Source: Paenibacillus aestuarii
GTDB taxonomy: Bacteria > Bacillota > Bacilli > Paenibacillales > NBRC-103111
Length of the DNA: 64,000 nucleotides
NCBI RefSeq assembly: GCF_027789125.1
Contig: NZ_JAQFVF010000018.1
Span: 124,001-188,000 of the forward strand
Reading direction: 5' to 3'
Shown here: positions 17,986 to 26,744 of the stretch, piece by piece
Position numbering within the stretch: position 1 is the first letter of the stretch
How the letters are laid out: every line of letters begins with the position of its first letter
Translations under genes and position numbers: made by a program
Notes under the pieces: generated by a model
Seen by the model: the letters and a program-made list of their open reading frames with translations, nothing else
Told to the model about the DNA's origin: nothing
Databases searched by the model: none

Positions 17986-19275
17986 ATGGGACATAGCAAA
18001 AGTGTTTGGGGCAGCGCCCCTACAGACAACTACGCACAGCTGGCGGAGCGCTTCAGACCGATTTTTGGGCGCATTCGTGAAGGGGCTGTGCATCGGGAGT
18101 TAAACAGACGGCTGCTGCATGAAGAAATCGCTTGGCTGAAGGATTGCGGTTTCGGCGTTGTCCGTCTACCGAAGGAAGAAGGCGGCCTAGGCGCAACACT
18201 GCCTGAATTGTTCAACCTACTGATCGAGCTATCGGAGGCGGATTCGAACATCACGCAGGCGCTGCGGATTCATTTCGGCTTCGTTGAGCGCATCTTAAGC
18301 TTGCCGGACGGAGACCGGCGCAAGCGATGGCTGCGACGACTGGCCGATGGAGCGCTCGTAGGCAACGCGTTGACCGAGATCGGCGAAGCCAAAGTCGGCA
18401 GCTATGCGACGACATTGACTGGAGGGACAGATCAGCTGCGCTTGAATGGCACCAAATTTTATTCCACCGGCACGCTTTATGCCGATTGGATCGTTGTCGG
18501 TGCTGCAGCGGAAGATGGTGACATCGTGTCAGCTATTGTGCCGGCAACAGCAGAAGGGATCGGTATTGTCGATGACTGGGCCGGTTTCGGGCAGACGCTC
18601 ACGGGCAGCGGCACGACGACTTTGCTGAATACGCCTGTCGGCGGCGACGAAGTATTCTCCCGTGAAACGTATACGAAGTACGGCACGGCGTTTGCCCAAA
18701 TGGTCCATCTGGCCACGCTGGCGGGCATCGCGAGAGCAGCTGCGCGAGATGCTGCGGAAGCGGTCGCTGAGCGGCGCAGGACGTATTCGCATGCCGCAGC
18801 AAGCCGCTCCAGCGAGGATCCGCAAGTGCTGCAAATTGTGGGGCGCTTGCACAGCCAGGCCTACGCCGCAGGCGCAATCGTATTGCAGGCGGCTGAGTCC
18901 GTACAGCGGGCCTGTGACGCCCAATCAGTGGAAGACGCCTCGTATGCGGAGAGCGTGAGCATTGAGGCGGAGGTAGAAGTGGCGCAGGCCCAGACGATAG
19001 TGGCGCGCCTTGTCCTGGAAGCAGCGTCTTCCCTCTTTGACGCCCTCGGCGCTTCGGCCACGGCCCGTTCCAAAGGGCTGGACCGCTATTGGCGCAACGC
19101 TCGGACCATTGCTTCGCATAATCCGTTGGTTTACAAGGAAAGAATCGTCGGTGATTACGCCGTTAACGCAGCACGGCCACCTTTTGCCTGGCAAACCGGC
19201 ATTGGCACACAAACACCCTCATCTCACGACCAGACCACTGGAGACGACGACGAACGGCTGAGGCCGGAGTCTTAG
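17986..19275 (+). CDS. DszC/SfnB-like flavin monooxygenase
   Basis: 429 residues from ATG 17986 (GAGGAG upstream), 28 bases after ssuD. Acyl-CoA dehydrogenase fold of the SfnB/DszC type, which use reduced flavin for sulfur oxidation rather than dehydrogenating acyl-CoA: helical N-domain LKDCGFGVVRLPKEEGGLGA, NALTEIGEAKVGSY, the beta-domain motif LNGTKFYSTGTLYADW, and IVDDWAGFGQTLTGSGTTTL, ending LDRYWRNARTIASHNP. No catalytic Glu typical of dehydrogenases is recognisable. Probably acts on sulfones, sulfides or related compounds to feed SsuD. Same family as the C-terminal half of the fusion at 23078. Confidence 0.88.
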   Translation: MGHSKSVWGSAPTDNYAQLAERFRPIFGRIREGAVHRELNRRLLHEEIAWLKDCGFGVVRLPKEEGGLGATLPELFNLLIELSEADSNITQALRIHFGFVERILSLPDGDRRKRWLRRLADGALVGNALTEIGEAKVGSYATTLTGGTDQLRLNGTKFYSTGTLYADWIVVGAAAEDGDIVSAIVPATAEGIGIVDDWAGFGQTLTGSGTTTLLNTPVGGDEVFSRETYTKYGTAFAQMVHLATLAGIARAAARDAAEAVAERRRTYSHAAASRSSEDPQVLQIVGRLHSQAYAAGAIVLQAAESVQRACDAQSVEDASYAESVSIEAEVEVAQAQTIVARLVLEAASSLFDALGASATARSKGLDRYWRNARTIASHNPLVYKERIVGDYAVNAARPPFAWQTGIGTQTPSSHDQTTGDDDERLRPES

Positions 19276-19327
19276 TCTCTTTTTTCACATAAACAAACCT
19301 ATATTGAAGAAGGAGTGGCAGACAAAA

Positions 19328-20221
19328 ATGAAAAGAACCGCCAGATTGACCCCATTCATCCTTGTATTAGTCTTTATGATCGTCCTCGCAGCCTGCGGGA
19401 AAAGCAGTACAGCCAATACGGGCGCATCAGCGGCAACCGGCAGCAGCTCGAAAGCGGCAGCGGGAGCAACCTCCGAAGACAAAGTCATTCATCATGTCAT
19501 GAGTGATGCTGGCTTCAATGGAGAGATTGTAAAAATTTTGCAGAAGGAGCTGGCTAAAGACGGTTACACGTTGGACTATGTGGTCGTGAATGACATTATT
19601 CAGCCGAACAAGATTGTCAACGACGGCCAAGCGGATTCCAATTCGTTTCAGCATGAGGCGTATTTCAACCAATTTGTCCAGGATCAAGGGCTGAAAAATA
19701 TTTCGCGCGCTTTTTACACAACATTCACCCCTTCCGGCTTGTACTCCAAAAAGTATAAGTCTTTCAAAGACGTGCCCGACGGCGCCATTATCGGCATTCC
19801 CGTAGATCCGGCCAACAACGGTCGCGCGTTATTCATGCTTCGTGATTTGGGGCTGTTGAAGCTGAAAGACGGCGTGGATGTGATTCATGCATCGCTCAAA
19901 GATATCACGGATAATCCGCACAAATACAAGTTTAAAGAAGTTGACCAATTAATGCTGCAGCGCACGTTGGATGACGTCGATGTCGGCTTCCTATTTGCAG
20001 GTACAGCGGTTCAGATCGGCTATAAGCCAAAGCAAGATGCACTGGCGCTCGAAACGGGCAAAGATTTGCCTTATAAAGGGATTGTCGCTGTCAATAGCAA
20101 GCTGCTCGGCACGCCGAAAATCAAGGCCTTGCAAAAAGCATATGAGAGCCAGGCGATCAAAGACTTTTACAAGGAGAAATATGGAGATGCGATTGAAACG
20201 TTGGAATCTTTAAATAAATGA
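19328..20221 (+). CDS. metQ: MetQ-type ABC substrate-binding lipoprotein
   Basis: 297 residues from ATG 19328 with AAGGAG twelve bases upstream. Lipoprotein signal with lipobox VLAAC, Cys23 being its only cysteine. NlpA/MetQ family features: HHVMSDAGFNGEIV, VVNDIIQPNKIVNDGQADSNSFQHEAYFNQF, FYTTFTPSGLYS, IIGIPVDPANNGRALFMLRDLGLLKLKDG. Classical MetQ binds D- and L-methionine; here the company of SsuD and Dsz relatives suggests a wider organosulfur ligand, which is inference. With metN and metI it forms a complete importer. Confidence 0.92.
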   Translation: MKRTARLTPFILVLVFMIVLAACGKSSTANTGASAATGSSSKAAAGATSEDKVIHHVMSDAGFNGEIVKILQKELAKDGYTLDYVVVNDIIQPNKIVNDGQADSNSFQHEAYFNQFVQDQGLKNISRAFYTTFTPSGLYSKKYKSFKDVPDGAIIGIPVDPANNGRALFMLRDLGLLKLKDGVDVIHASLKDITDNPHKYKFKEVDQLMLQRTLDDVDVGFLFAGTAVQIGYKPKQDALALETGKDLPYKGIVAVNSKLLGTPKIKALQKAYESQAIKDFYKEKYGDAIETLESLNK

Positions 20222-20239
20222 GGAGAGGGAGGACGTCCC

Positions 20240-21010
20240 ATGATTACGCTGCAAAATATAAGCAAAACGTTCGAGACAGCCGGAGGGCCGCTTCCAGCGG
20301 TCTCCTCCGTCTCGTTGCAGATTCAGCAAGGCGATATTTATGGGTTGATCGGCTTTAGCGGTGCGGGCAAATCGACGCTGCTGCGCACGATTAACTTGCT
20401 GGAGAGGCCTGATGAAGGAAATGTCATCGTTGACGGCGAGGAATTGACAAAGCTTTCCCTGCGTGAACTGCGGAAAAAACGGTTGTCCATCGGCATGATT
20501 TTTCAGCATTTCAATCTGCTGCACAACCGCAATGTGTACGATAATGTCAGCTTTCCGTTAGAAATCGCCAAGGTGCCGAAGGCGGATCGCCGCAAACGAA
20601 TTGAGCACTGCCTCGACATGGTTGGCCTGGCGGATAAAGCCAAGGCTTACCCGGCGAAGCTCAGTGGCGGCCAAAAGCAGCGGGTAGCGATTGCCCGGGC
20701 ACTGGCGAGTAACCCGAAGATTCTGCTCTGCGATGAGCCGACATCTTCGGTGGATCCGCAGACGACAGGCAGCATTCTGGCCGCCCTGAAGGAAATCAAC
20801 CGTGATCTGGGCATCACGATCGTGATCGTCACGCACGAGATGAATGTCGTGAAAGCCATCTGCAACAAAGTTGCTGTTATGGAGCACGGGAAAATCGTGG
20901 AGAAGTTTGACTTGCGGGAGAAAAATATTGTGCCGAAATCCCCTATCGCCAAGTATTTGTTCAACAGTGAAATTACGCTGGCGAGTGGACTGGAGGCACA
21001 CTATGCTTAA
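20240..21010 (+). CDS. metN: MetN-type ABC ATPase, short form
   Basis: 256 residues. Walker A GFSGAGKST, Q-loop MIFQHFNLL, signature LSGGQKQR, Walker B ILLCDEPTSSVD, H-loop VTHEMNVV: a complete ATPase of the methionine-uptake type. It stops soon after VEKFDLREKNIV, so it lacks the C-terminal NIL regulatory domain (about 90 residues) with which typical MetN proteins (about 340 residues) sense methionine and self-inhibit. It overlaps metI by eight bases and follows metQ by 18. Confidence 0.92.
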   Translation: MITLQNISKTFETAGGPLPAVSSVSLQIQQGDIYGLIGFSGAGKSTLLRTINLLERPDEGNVIVDGEELTKLSLRELRKKRLSIGMIFQHFNLLHNRNVYDNVSFPLEIAKVPKADRRKRIEHCLDMVGLADKAKAYPAKLSGGQKQRVAIARALASNPKILLCDEPTSSVDPQTTGSILAALKEINRDLGITIVIVTHEMNVVKAICNKVAVMEHGKIVEKFDLREKNIVPKSPIAKYLFNSEITLASGLEAHYA

Positions 21011-21668
21011 CAATTTGACCACGGCTTGGCCAGAACTGATTCAAGCGCTGCTGGAAACTTTATACATGCTGATTTTGACGATTCCGATAGCTGTCGCGAT
21101 CGGCACCCCGCTGGGGACGATTTTGTTTTTGACCCGGCCGGATTCCTTTCTCAAATGGCCAAAATTTTATTTCGTTCTCAACGGGATTGTGAACTTGATC
21201 CGCTCGTTTCCTTTTCTTGTTCTCATGATTGCCATCATTCCGTTTACCCGGCTCGTCGTCGGTACGGCACTTGGTACCACAGCGGCGACCGTGCCGATGA
21301 TTATCAACGCGGTGCCTTACTTTGCCCGATTCATCGAGCAGATTCTTCTGGAAGTGAATCGTGGTGTTGTCGAAGCCGCTGAGTCGATGGGAGCGAGCAA
21401 GTTCCAGATTGTTTGGAAAGTGTTATACACGGAAGCACGCTCCGGCATTGCCAACGCGATTACGATCGTTACGGTCAGCTTTCTCTCGTATTCAACGGTT
21501 GCCGGGCTGGTCGGGGGCGGAGGCATCGGCGATTTTGCTATTCGTTACGGGTATTACCGCTATCAGACTGATGTGATGTTTGTCACGATCGTCATTATGG
21601 TGCTTTTCGTCCAGGTTTTTCAATTCACAGGAAATTTCATCGTACGCAAACTGGATAAACGGTTGTAA
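21003..21668 (+). CDS. metI: MetI-type ABC permease
   Basis: 221 residues from ATG 21003, which overlaps the metN stop and follows GGAGG; this gives the usual MetI length. Five membrane segments. The MetI/BPD permease motif is EAAESMGASKFQIVWKV; the C-terminal VAGLVGGGGIGDFAIRYGYYRY block is diagnostic for methionine-type permeases. No cysteine. Transmembrane part of the MetQNI importer in the sulfur operon. Confidence 0.93.
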   Translation: MLNNLTTAWPELIQALLETLYMLILTIPIAVAIGTPLGTILFLTRPDSFLKWPKFYFVLNGIVNLIRSFPFLVLMIAIIPFTRLVVGTALGTTAATVPMIINAVPYFARFIEQILLEVNRGVVEAAESMGASKFQIVWKVLYTEARSGIANAITIVTVSFLSYSTVAGLVGGGGIGDFAIRYGYYRYQTDVMFVTIVIMVLFVQVFQFTGNFIVRKLDKRL

Positions 21669-21685
21669 GGAAAGGGGAGCTCGAC

Positions 21686-23065
21686 ATGCCCAAAAAAATC
21701 CACCTCAATGCCTTCGAAATGAATTGCGTCGGGCATATCGTACACGGCTTATGGCGTCATCCGGACAACAACCGGCACCGTTACACGGATATCCGCTATT
21801 GGACGGAGCTAGCGCAATTGCTGGAAAGGGGCAAGTTTGACGCCCTATTCCTGGCCGATGTTGTCGGTGTATATGATGTCTACAAGCAAGGAGCGGAAAC
21901 AGCCATCCGTGAAGCGGTGCAGATCCCGTGTAACGATCCTCTTCTGGTCGTGCCGCCGATGGCGCTGGTTACGAAGCATCTGGCTTTCGCCGTTACGTTC
22001 TCCACGACCTATGAACAGCCGTTCGGCCATGCCAGACGGATGTCGACGCTCGATCATTTAACGAAGGGACGCATCGCCTGGAACGTCGTAACGTCCTATT
22101 TGCCCAGCGCAGCGCGTAATTTTGGCCTAGACCAAATGGTGCGTCATGATGAACGCTATGAGATTGCTGAAGAGTACCTGGACGTCACCTATAAGCTGTG
22201 GGAAGGCAGCTGGGAAGACGATGCGGTAGTCCGCGATGTGGCAAATGGGATATATACCCATCCGGATAAGGTGCATCTCATCTCCCATAAAGGCCGGTAT
22301 TTCAACGTGCTCGGACCACACCTCAGCGAGCCGTCCGTACAGCGGACACCGGTCATTTATCAAGCGGGCAGTTCGGCACGCGGACGGGCGTTTGCGGCGA
22401 AGCATGCGGAAGCCGTCTTTTTAGGCGGTGGTAACGTCAAGGCGTTGAAACGCTATGCAGACGATATTCGCGCTCAGGCTGTTTCTTTTGGCCGTGATCC
22501 AGACCATATCAAGCTGCTGACCGGGTTGCTGGCTATTGTCGGACGTACGCAAGAGGAAGCAAGAGCTAAGTTGGAAAGCTATCAAAAACTGTACAGCGTC
22601 GAAGGGGTGTTGGCCCATTACGGGGGAGGGAGCGGCTACGATTTATCCGCCTACGATCCTGAAGACGTGCTGACTTATCGGGAAACGGACCATGGTCAGA
22701 CAGCAGCGGCGCAATTTACCAAAGACAGCTCTCAACCGAAAAAGGTGCGGGAAGTGAAGGAAACGCTAGGCACCCTCGGGGGCAGGGGATTATTCGTCGT
22801 CGGAACACCGGAAGAAGTTGCTGACCGCATACAATACTGGGTTGAGGAAACCGGAATTGACGGGTTTAATGTCATCCAAATTGTCTCGCCAGATACATTG
22901 CGTGATTTCGTAGAACTGGTCGTTCCCGAGCTGCAGCGCAGAGGGATGTTTCGTAAGGAGTACGAGGAAACGACGCTTCGCGAACGATTATTTGGCAGCG
23001 GTGTGAAGAGACTACCGGCAGACCATCCAGGCGCCGTGTATCGGAAACAGCCGACCTTGACCTGA
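21686..23065 (+). CDS. DszA/NtaA/SnaA-family monooxygenase
   Basis: 459 residues, luciferase-like FMNH2-dependent monooxygenase of the NtaA/SnaA/DszA/ScmK group. Segments: HGLWRHPDN, WTELAQLLERGKFDALFLADVVGVYDVY, PLVVPPMALVTKHLAF region, HARRMSTLDHLTKGRIAWNVVTS, DERYEIAEEYLDVTYKLWEGSW, YQAGSSARGRAFAAKHAE and FVVGTPEEVADRI. DszA opens the sulfone ring of dibenzothiophene sulfone; relatives oxidise sulfones, nitrilotriacetate or dimethyl sulfide. Strong AAAGGGGAG site, 17 bases after metI. A close paralogue lies at 25315; the two flank the fused gene. Confidence 0.9.
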   Translation: MPKKIHLNAFEMNCVGHIVHGLWRHPDNNRHRYTDIRYWTELAQLLERGKFDALFLADVVGVYDVYKQGAETAIREAVQIPCNDPLLVVPPMALVTKHLAFAVTFSTTYEQPFGHARRMSTLDHLTKGRIAWNVVTSYLPSAARNFGLDQMVRHDERYEIAEEYLDVTYKLWEGSWEDDAVVRDVANGIYTHPDKVHLISHKGRYFNVLGPHLSEPSVQRTPVIYQAGSSARGRAFAAKHAEAVFLGGGNVKALKRYADDIRAQAVSFGRDPDHIKLLTGLLAIVGRTQEEARAKLESYQKLYSVEGVLAHYGGGSGYDLSAYDPEDVLTYRETDHGQTAAAQFTKDSSQPKKVREVKETLGTLGGRGLFVVGTPEEVADRIQYWVEETGIDGFNVIQIVSPDTLRDFVELVVPELQRRGMFRKEYEETTLRERLFGSGVKRLPADHPGAVYRKQPTLT

Positions 23066-23077
23066 AGGAGGAGACGT

Positions 23078-25288
23078 ATGTCTATGATAAGTAAAGATTT
23101 GCAGTCGATGGCGCTTGATATTCCAAGCGCCATCGACCTTGCCTACGAATTGGGGGAACTGCCGTTCGATCTGCGGCGCATGGGAATCCCTGTTATCAGA
23201 GAAACGGGCGCCGGAGGGTCGCGATTGAAACAAGGCGATGAATACGAGCTCCGCTTGGAGGAATCGACCGAGTTCTTGCGGCGGTTCGCAAGCGGAGCGG
23301 ACATCCGTATCATCGGACTTGTCCTTCAAGATCGCCGCAACGTGCTGCTCGTGCGTTCGGAATCACCCTGGCGGACCGTTGCAGATCTAAGAGGCAGGAC
23401 ATTGGGGGTGGCACGAAATAACGACCCTTTAGCCTATCTTCGCCGACAAGAAGTGGAACGGCTTGTTGGGCGGGAAGGCATCATGAACGGCGCGCCGCAG
23501 TGGGTGGAGCTGTCCGCTGAGCATGCTACGGATCGTATGCAAGCGGGCAGACTGGAGCTGCGCGCTCTGCTGCGCAAAGAAGCCGATGCCGTGTATGTGG
23601 AGGGTGGCCTCTCCGCAGAGGCACAAAGGCTGCTCGGCGTTCGTGAAGTGGAAGGGTTTCGCTCCTATACTCCCGTCCTTGCGGTATTGACCGCATCCCC
23701 AGGTTGGATTCATGAGCAACCAGCGGAGGTCGGACGCTTACTCGCCCATATCTACTTGGCATCTGACTGGGCGCTGGTGAACCGCTCCAAAACGGATCGG
23801 CTCGTAGCCAAGCAGCTCGGTTTGCCTGAGCATGCCCTCGCATCGGTCTTTTCCGATTACCTCCATCAGCAGCTTGGAGCGGAGATCACCGATGAGAAGT
23901 GGGATCGTCTTCTCCATGTTCAAAAGGAGCTGAATGAGCGGGGCTGGCTCCAAGGTACATTTGCTCTTGAGGATGCGCTGGATCATGCGGTAATGAAAGA
24001 AGCGGAGCGGCTCATCGCTAGCCATGAGGTTGAGCGGCCGCAGAGCGAACCGCTCTCCGCATATGCGGAGCGGGATCTGCCGCTTTCCTTCTTTATTGAC
24101 CGTGCACCCGCTCATGTGCTCGCAGATGATGCGGCGGCACTGGAGGCAGCGCGAACGTTCGCGGAGGAGATTCGGGCGGAGGCGTCAGAGCGGGACCGCA
24201 ACCGCAAGCTGCCCTTGGCGGAGATGAAGCGGTACGCCGAGCTTGGCTTGCTGGGCCTCATCGTACCGAAAGCGTACGGCGGACCCGATGTATCCACCCG
24301 CACGCTTGTCGATATCTTTAAAATCATTTCGCATGCCGATGGATCAATCGGGCAAATTCCGCAAAATCACCATTTTTTTGCCAAAACGATCGAGCTGGTC
24401 GGCAGCGAGGAGCAAAAAAGCTACTTTTTCCAAGAAATATTGCAAGGTGCCCAATTCGGCAACGGTTTGGCAGAGCGCAACAACGCTAAGGGAGCAAGGA
24501 AAATTTTGACCACCATTCGCCAAGCAGCAGACGGGGACGGTTACGAATTGAACGGCAGTAAATTTTACTCGACAGGAGCGCTTTATTCGCATTGGATTCC
24601 GGTAACGGCGCTTAACGATGCGGAGCAGCGCATGACCGCTTTCGTCCCTCGCCATGCGCCGGGGGTCACGGTGCTCGATGATTGGTCCGGCATCGGCCAA
24701 CGCACAACGGCGAGCGGCAGCGTACTGCTCCGGAACGTAAACGTGCCGCCCCAGCATCTGCTGCCTCATTGGCAAATCTTTGAGGGGCCGCAATATTTTT
24801 CGGCGTTCGGCCAAATCATGCATGCGGCGATCGATTATGGCATCGCGAAAGCCGCCTTGGAGGACGCAGCGTATTTCGTACGCGAACATACGCGTCCAGC
24901 TTTTGGCAGCGGCGCTGCGCGAGCTTCCGAGGAGCCGGATTTGATCCGCCGCTTCGGCGAACTCGGCATTCGTCTGCAAGCAGCGGAAGCCTTGCTGGAC
25001 CGGGCTGCGGGCGCAATCGACGAGGCGCGCAGCAAGCTGAATGCACAGACGGCCGGCCATGCGTCCATGACGGTTGATTCGGCCAAGTGGCTCATCACGG
25101 AGACGGCCATCGAGATTACGAATGCGTTGTTCGAGGTTGCGGGTACGTCTTCGATGGACCGTAAATATAATTATGACCGCCATTGGCGCAGTGTTCGCAT
25201 TCATACGCTGCACGACCCGGCGCGTCTGAAGCTGCATCACGTTGGCAAATGGTTCTTGAACGGGGTTTACCATGAATATAAAGTATGA
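23078..25288 (+). CDS. Fused DszB/SsuA-like and DszC-like protein
   Basis: 736 residues in two domains. Residues 1 to about 320 resemble the periplasmic-binding-protein fold of SsuA/DszB: RIIGLVLQDRRNVLLVRSESPW, TVADLRGRTLGVAR, MQAGRLELRALLRKEADAVY, with no signal peptide, so cytoplasmic. Residues from about 335 are an SfnB/DszC flavoprotein: LGLLGLIVPKAYGGPDV, ADGSIGQIPQNHH, LNGSKFYSTGALYSHW, VLDDWSGIGQRTTASGS, RHWRSVRIHTLHDP. There is no cysteine anywhere, so the catalytic Cys27 known for DszB is absent. The gene has AAGGAGGAG upstream and lies 12 bases after a DszA gene and next to another, matching the A-B-C order of dsz/tds operons with B and C fused. Function probably oxygenation with an attached binding or delivery domain. 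Confidence 0.85.
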   Translation: MSMISKDLQSMALDIPSAIDLAYELGELPFDLRRMGIPVIRETGAGGSRLKQGDEYELRLEESTEFLRRFASGADIRIIGLVLQDRRNVLLVRSESPWRTVADLRGRTLGVARNNDPLAYLRRQEVERLVGREGIMNGAPQWVELSAEHATDRMQAGRLELRALLRKEADAVYVEGGLSAEAQRLLGVREVEGFRSYTPVLAVLTASPGWIHEQPAEVGRLLAHIYLASDWALVNRSKTDRLVAKQLGLPEHALASVFSDYLHQQLGAEITDEKWDRLLHVQKELNERGWLQGTFALEDALDHAVMKEAERLIASHEVERPQSEPLSAYAERDLPLSFFIDRAPAHVLADDAAALEAARTFAEEIRAEASERDRNRKLPLAEMKRYAELGLLGLIVPKAYGGPDVSTRTLVDIFKIISHADGSIGQIPQNHHFFAKTIELVGSEEQKSYFFQEILQGAQFGNGLAERNNAKGARKILTTIRQAADGDGYELNGSKFYSTGALYSHWIPVTALNDAEQRMTAFVPRHAPGVTVLDDWSGIGQRTTASGSVLLRNVNVPPQHLLPHWQIFEGPQYFSAFGQIMHAAIDYGIAKAALEDAAYFVREHTRPAFGSGAARASEEPDLIRRFGELGIRLQAAEALLDRAAGAIDEARSKLNAQTAGHASMTVDSAKWLITETAIEITNALFEVAGTSSMDRKYNYDRHWRSVRIHTLHDPARLKLHHVGKWFLNGVYHEYKV

Positions 25289-25314
25289 TGCAAGCGAGGG
25301 AGGCTTCCACGGCG

Positions 25315-26715
25315 ATGAGTAAACAAATCATCATGAACGCTTTTGATATGAACAGTGCCATGCACAATTCACACGGGTTATGGAAGCATCCCGACAATGA
25401 AAGGCATCGCTATACCGACTTGGCATATTGGGCGGAAATGGCTACTCTGTTAGAGAGAGGGAAGTTTGACGCCCTCTTTCTTGCCGATGTCGTCGGTATT
25501 TATGACGTCTATAAGATGAGCCGCGATCCGGCGATCCGGGATGCCGTACAAGTGCCGCTTAATGATCCTGCGCTGATTGTGCCGGCGATGGCTGCGGTCA
25601 CGGAGCACTTGTCCTTCGCAGTGACTGTCACGACGACTTATGAGCATCCTTACGCACATGCCAGACGGTTCAGTACGCTTGATCACTTGACAGGCGGAAG
25701 AATCGCCTGGAACATTGTTACCTCGTACTTGCCGAATGCAGCTCTCAATCACGGTCTGAGCCAGATGATCAAGCATGATGACCGTTATGAGCTGGCTGAC
25801 GAATTTCTCGAAGTTGCCTACAAGCTGTGGGAAGGCAGCTGGGAGGACGGCGCCATGGTCCGAGATGCTGCACGAGGTGTGTATGCGGAGCCGGACAAGG
25901 TTCATTACATCAACCACGCAGGCCGTTTCTACAATGTCCCGGGGCCCCATCTGAGTGAGCCTTCGTTGCAGCGAACGCCAGTTCTGTATCAGGCGGGCAG
26001 CTCTGAGCGAGGACGGGCTTTTGCCGCCAAGCATGCGGAATGTGTCTTTGTCGGGGGCAATTCGAAGGAAGCGCTCAAGTTCAACATCGCGGATATACGG
26101 AACAAGGCGGAGCAGCTCGGCAGAGATCCGCAGGCGATCAAAATGTTAACCGGCTTGAGCGTTGTCGTCGGCAGGACGAAGGAAGAAGCGGAGTCGAAAA
26201 TGCGGGAATATGCCAGCTTGTGGAGCGGTGAGGCGGCGCTTGCCCAGTTCGGTGGGTCGAGCGGCTATGATTTGTCCGCGTACGACCCAGACGCTTATTT
26301 GGAATATGTAGCTACTGACCATGGACAGAGCCGGGCGGCTCAGTATACGAAGCATGTCCAGAGACGCCTTACAGTGCAAGAAGTGATGGATCGCGTCGCA
26401 ACGCTGGATCACCGCCAGGGGCGGATCCTCGTAGGGACGCCGGGCGAAATTGCCGATTACATGCAGGAACAAGTGGAAGAAACAGGGCTGGACGGGTTTA
26501 ATCTGGCGCATCTGATTACGCCGGGAAGCTTGCGGGAGTTCGTGGATCTGGTTGTTCCGGAACTGCAGCGCCGGGGCATTTACAAGCTGGACTATGCGTC
26601 AGGGACGCTCCGGGAGAAGCTGTTCGGACCGGGGCAGCGTACGCTTCCAGCGCACCATCCCGCAGCGCAATACCGGAAGGCAGCTGCGGAGACGAAGGCT
26701 CAGCAATCATTTTAA
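25315..26715 (+). CDS. DszA/NtaA/SnaA-family monooxygenase
   Basis: 466 residues from ATG 25315, chosen because GCGAGGGAGG precedes it and it aligns with the first residues of the paralogue at 21686 (MSKQIIMNAFDMN against MPKKIHLNAFEMN); an ATG overlapping the stop of the fusion gene is possible. Nearly every block of the paralogue is repeated: HGLWKHPDN, LLERGKFDALFLADVVGIYDVYK, HARRFSTLDHLTGGRIAWNIVTSYLPNA, YQAGSSERGRAFAAKHAE. A tandem-duplication origin around the fusion gene is likely. FMNH2-dependent oxygenase for an organosulfur substrate; one cysteine only. Confidence 0.9.
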   Translation: MSKQIIMNAFDMNSAMHNSHGLWKHPDNERHRYTDLAYWAEMATLLERGKFDALFLADVVGIYDVYKMSRDPAIRDAVQVPLNDPALIVPAMAAVTEHLSFAVTVTTTYEHPYAHARRFSTLDHLTGGRIAWNIVTSYLPNAALNHGLSQMIKHDDRYELADEFLEVAYKLWEGSWEDGAMVRDAARGVYAEPDKVHYINHAGRFYNVPGPHLSEPSLQRTPVLYQAGSSERGRAFAAKHAECVFVGGNSKEALKFNIADIRNKAEQLGRDPQAIKMLTGLSVVVGRTKEEAESKMREYASLWSGEAALAQFGGSSGYDLSAYDPDAYLEYVATDHGQSRAAQYTKHVQRRLTVQEVMDRVATLDHRQGRILVGTPGEIADYMQEQVEETGLDGFNLAHLITPGSLREFVDLVVPELQRRGIYKLDYASGTLREKLFGPGQRTLPAHHPAAQYRKAAAETKAQQSF

Positions 26716-26744
26716 GGGATGGAATTAAGGAGGCAGGCAGGCGC

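Noticed and set aside
24344..25273. 309-codon minus-strand ORF within the fusion gene
   Set aside because: Shadow of a GC-rich coding strand; no site and no domain.
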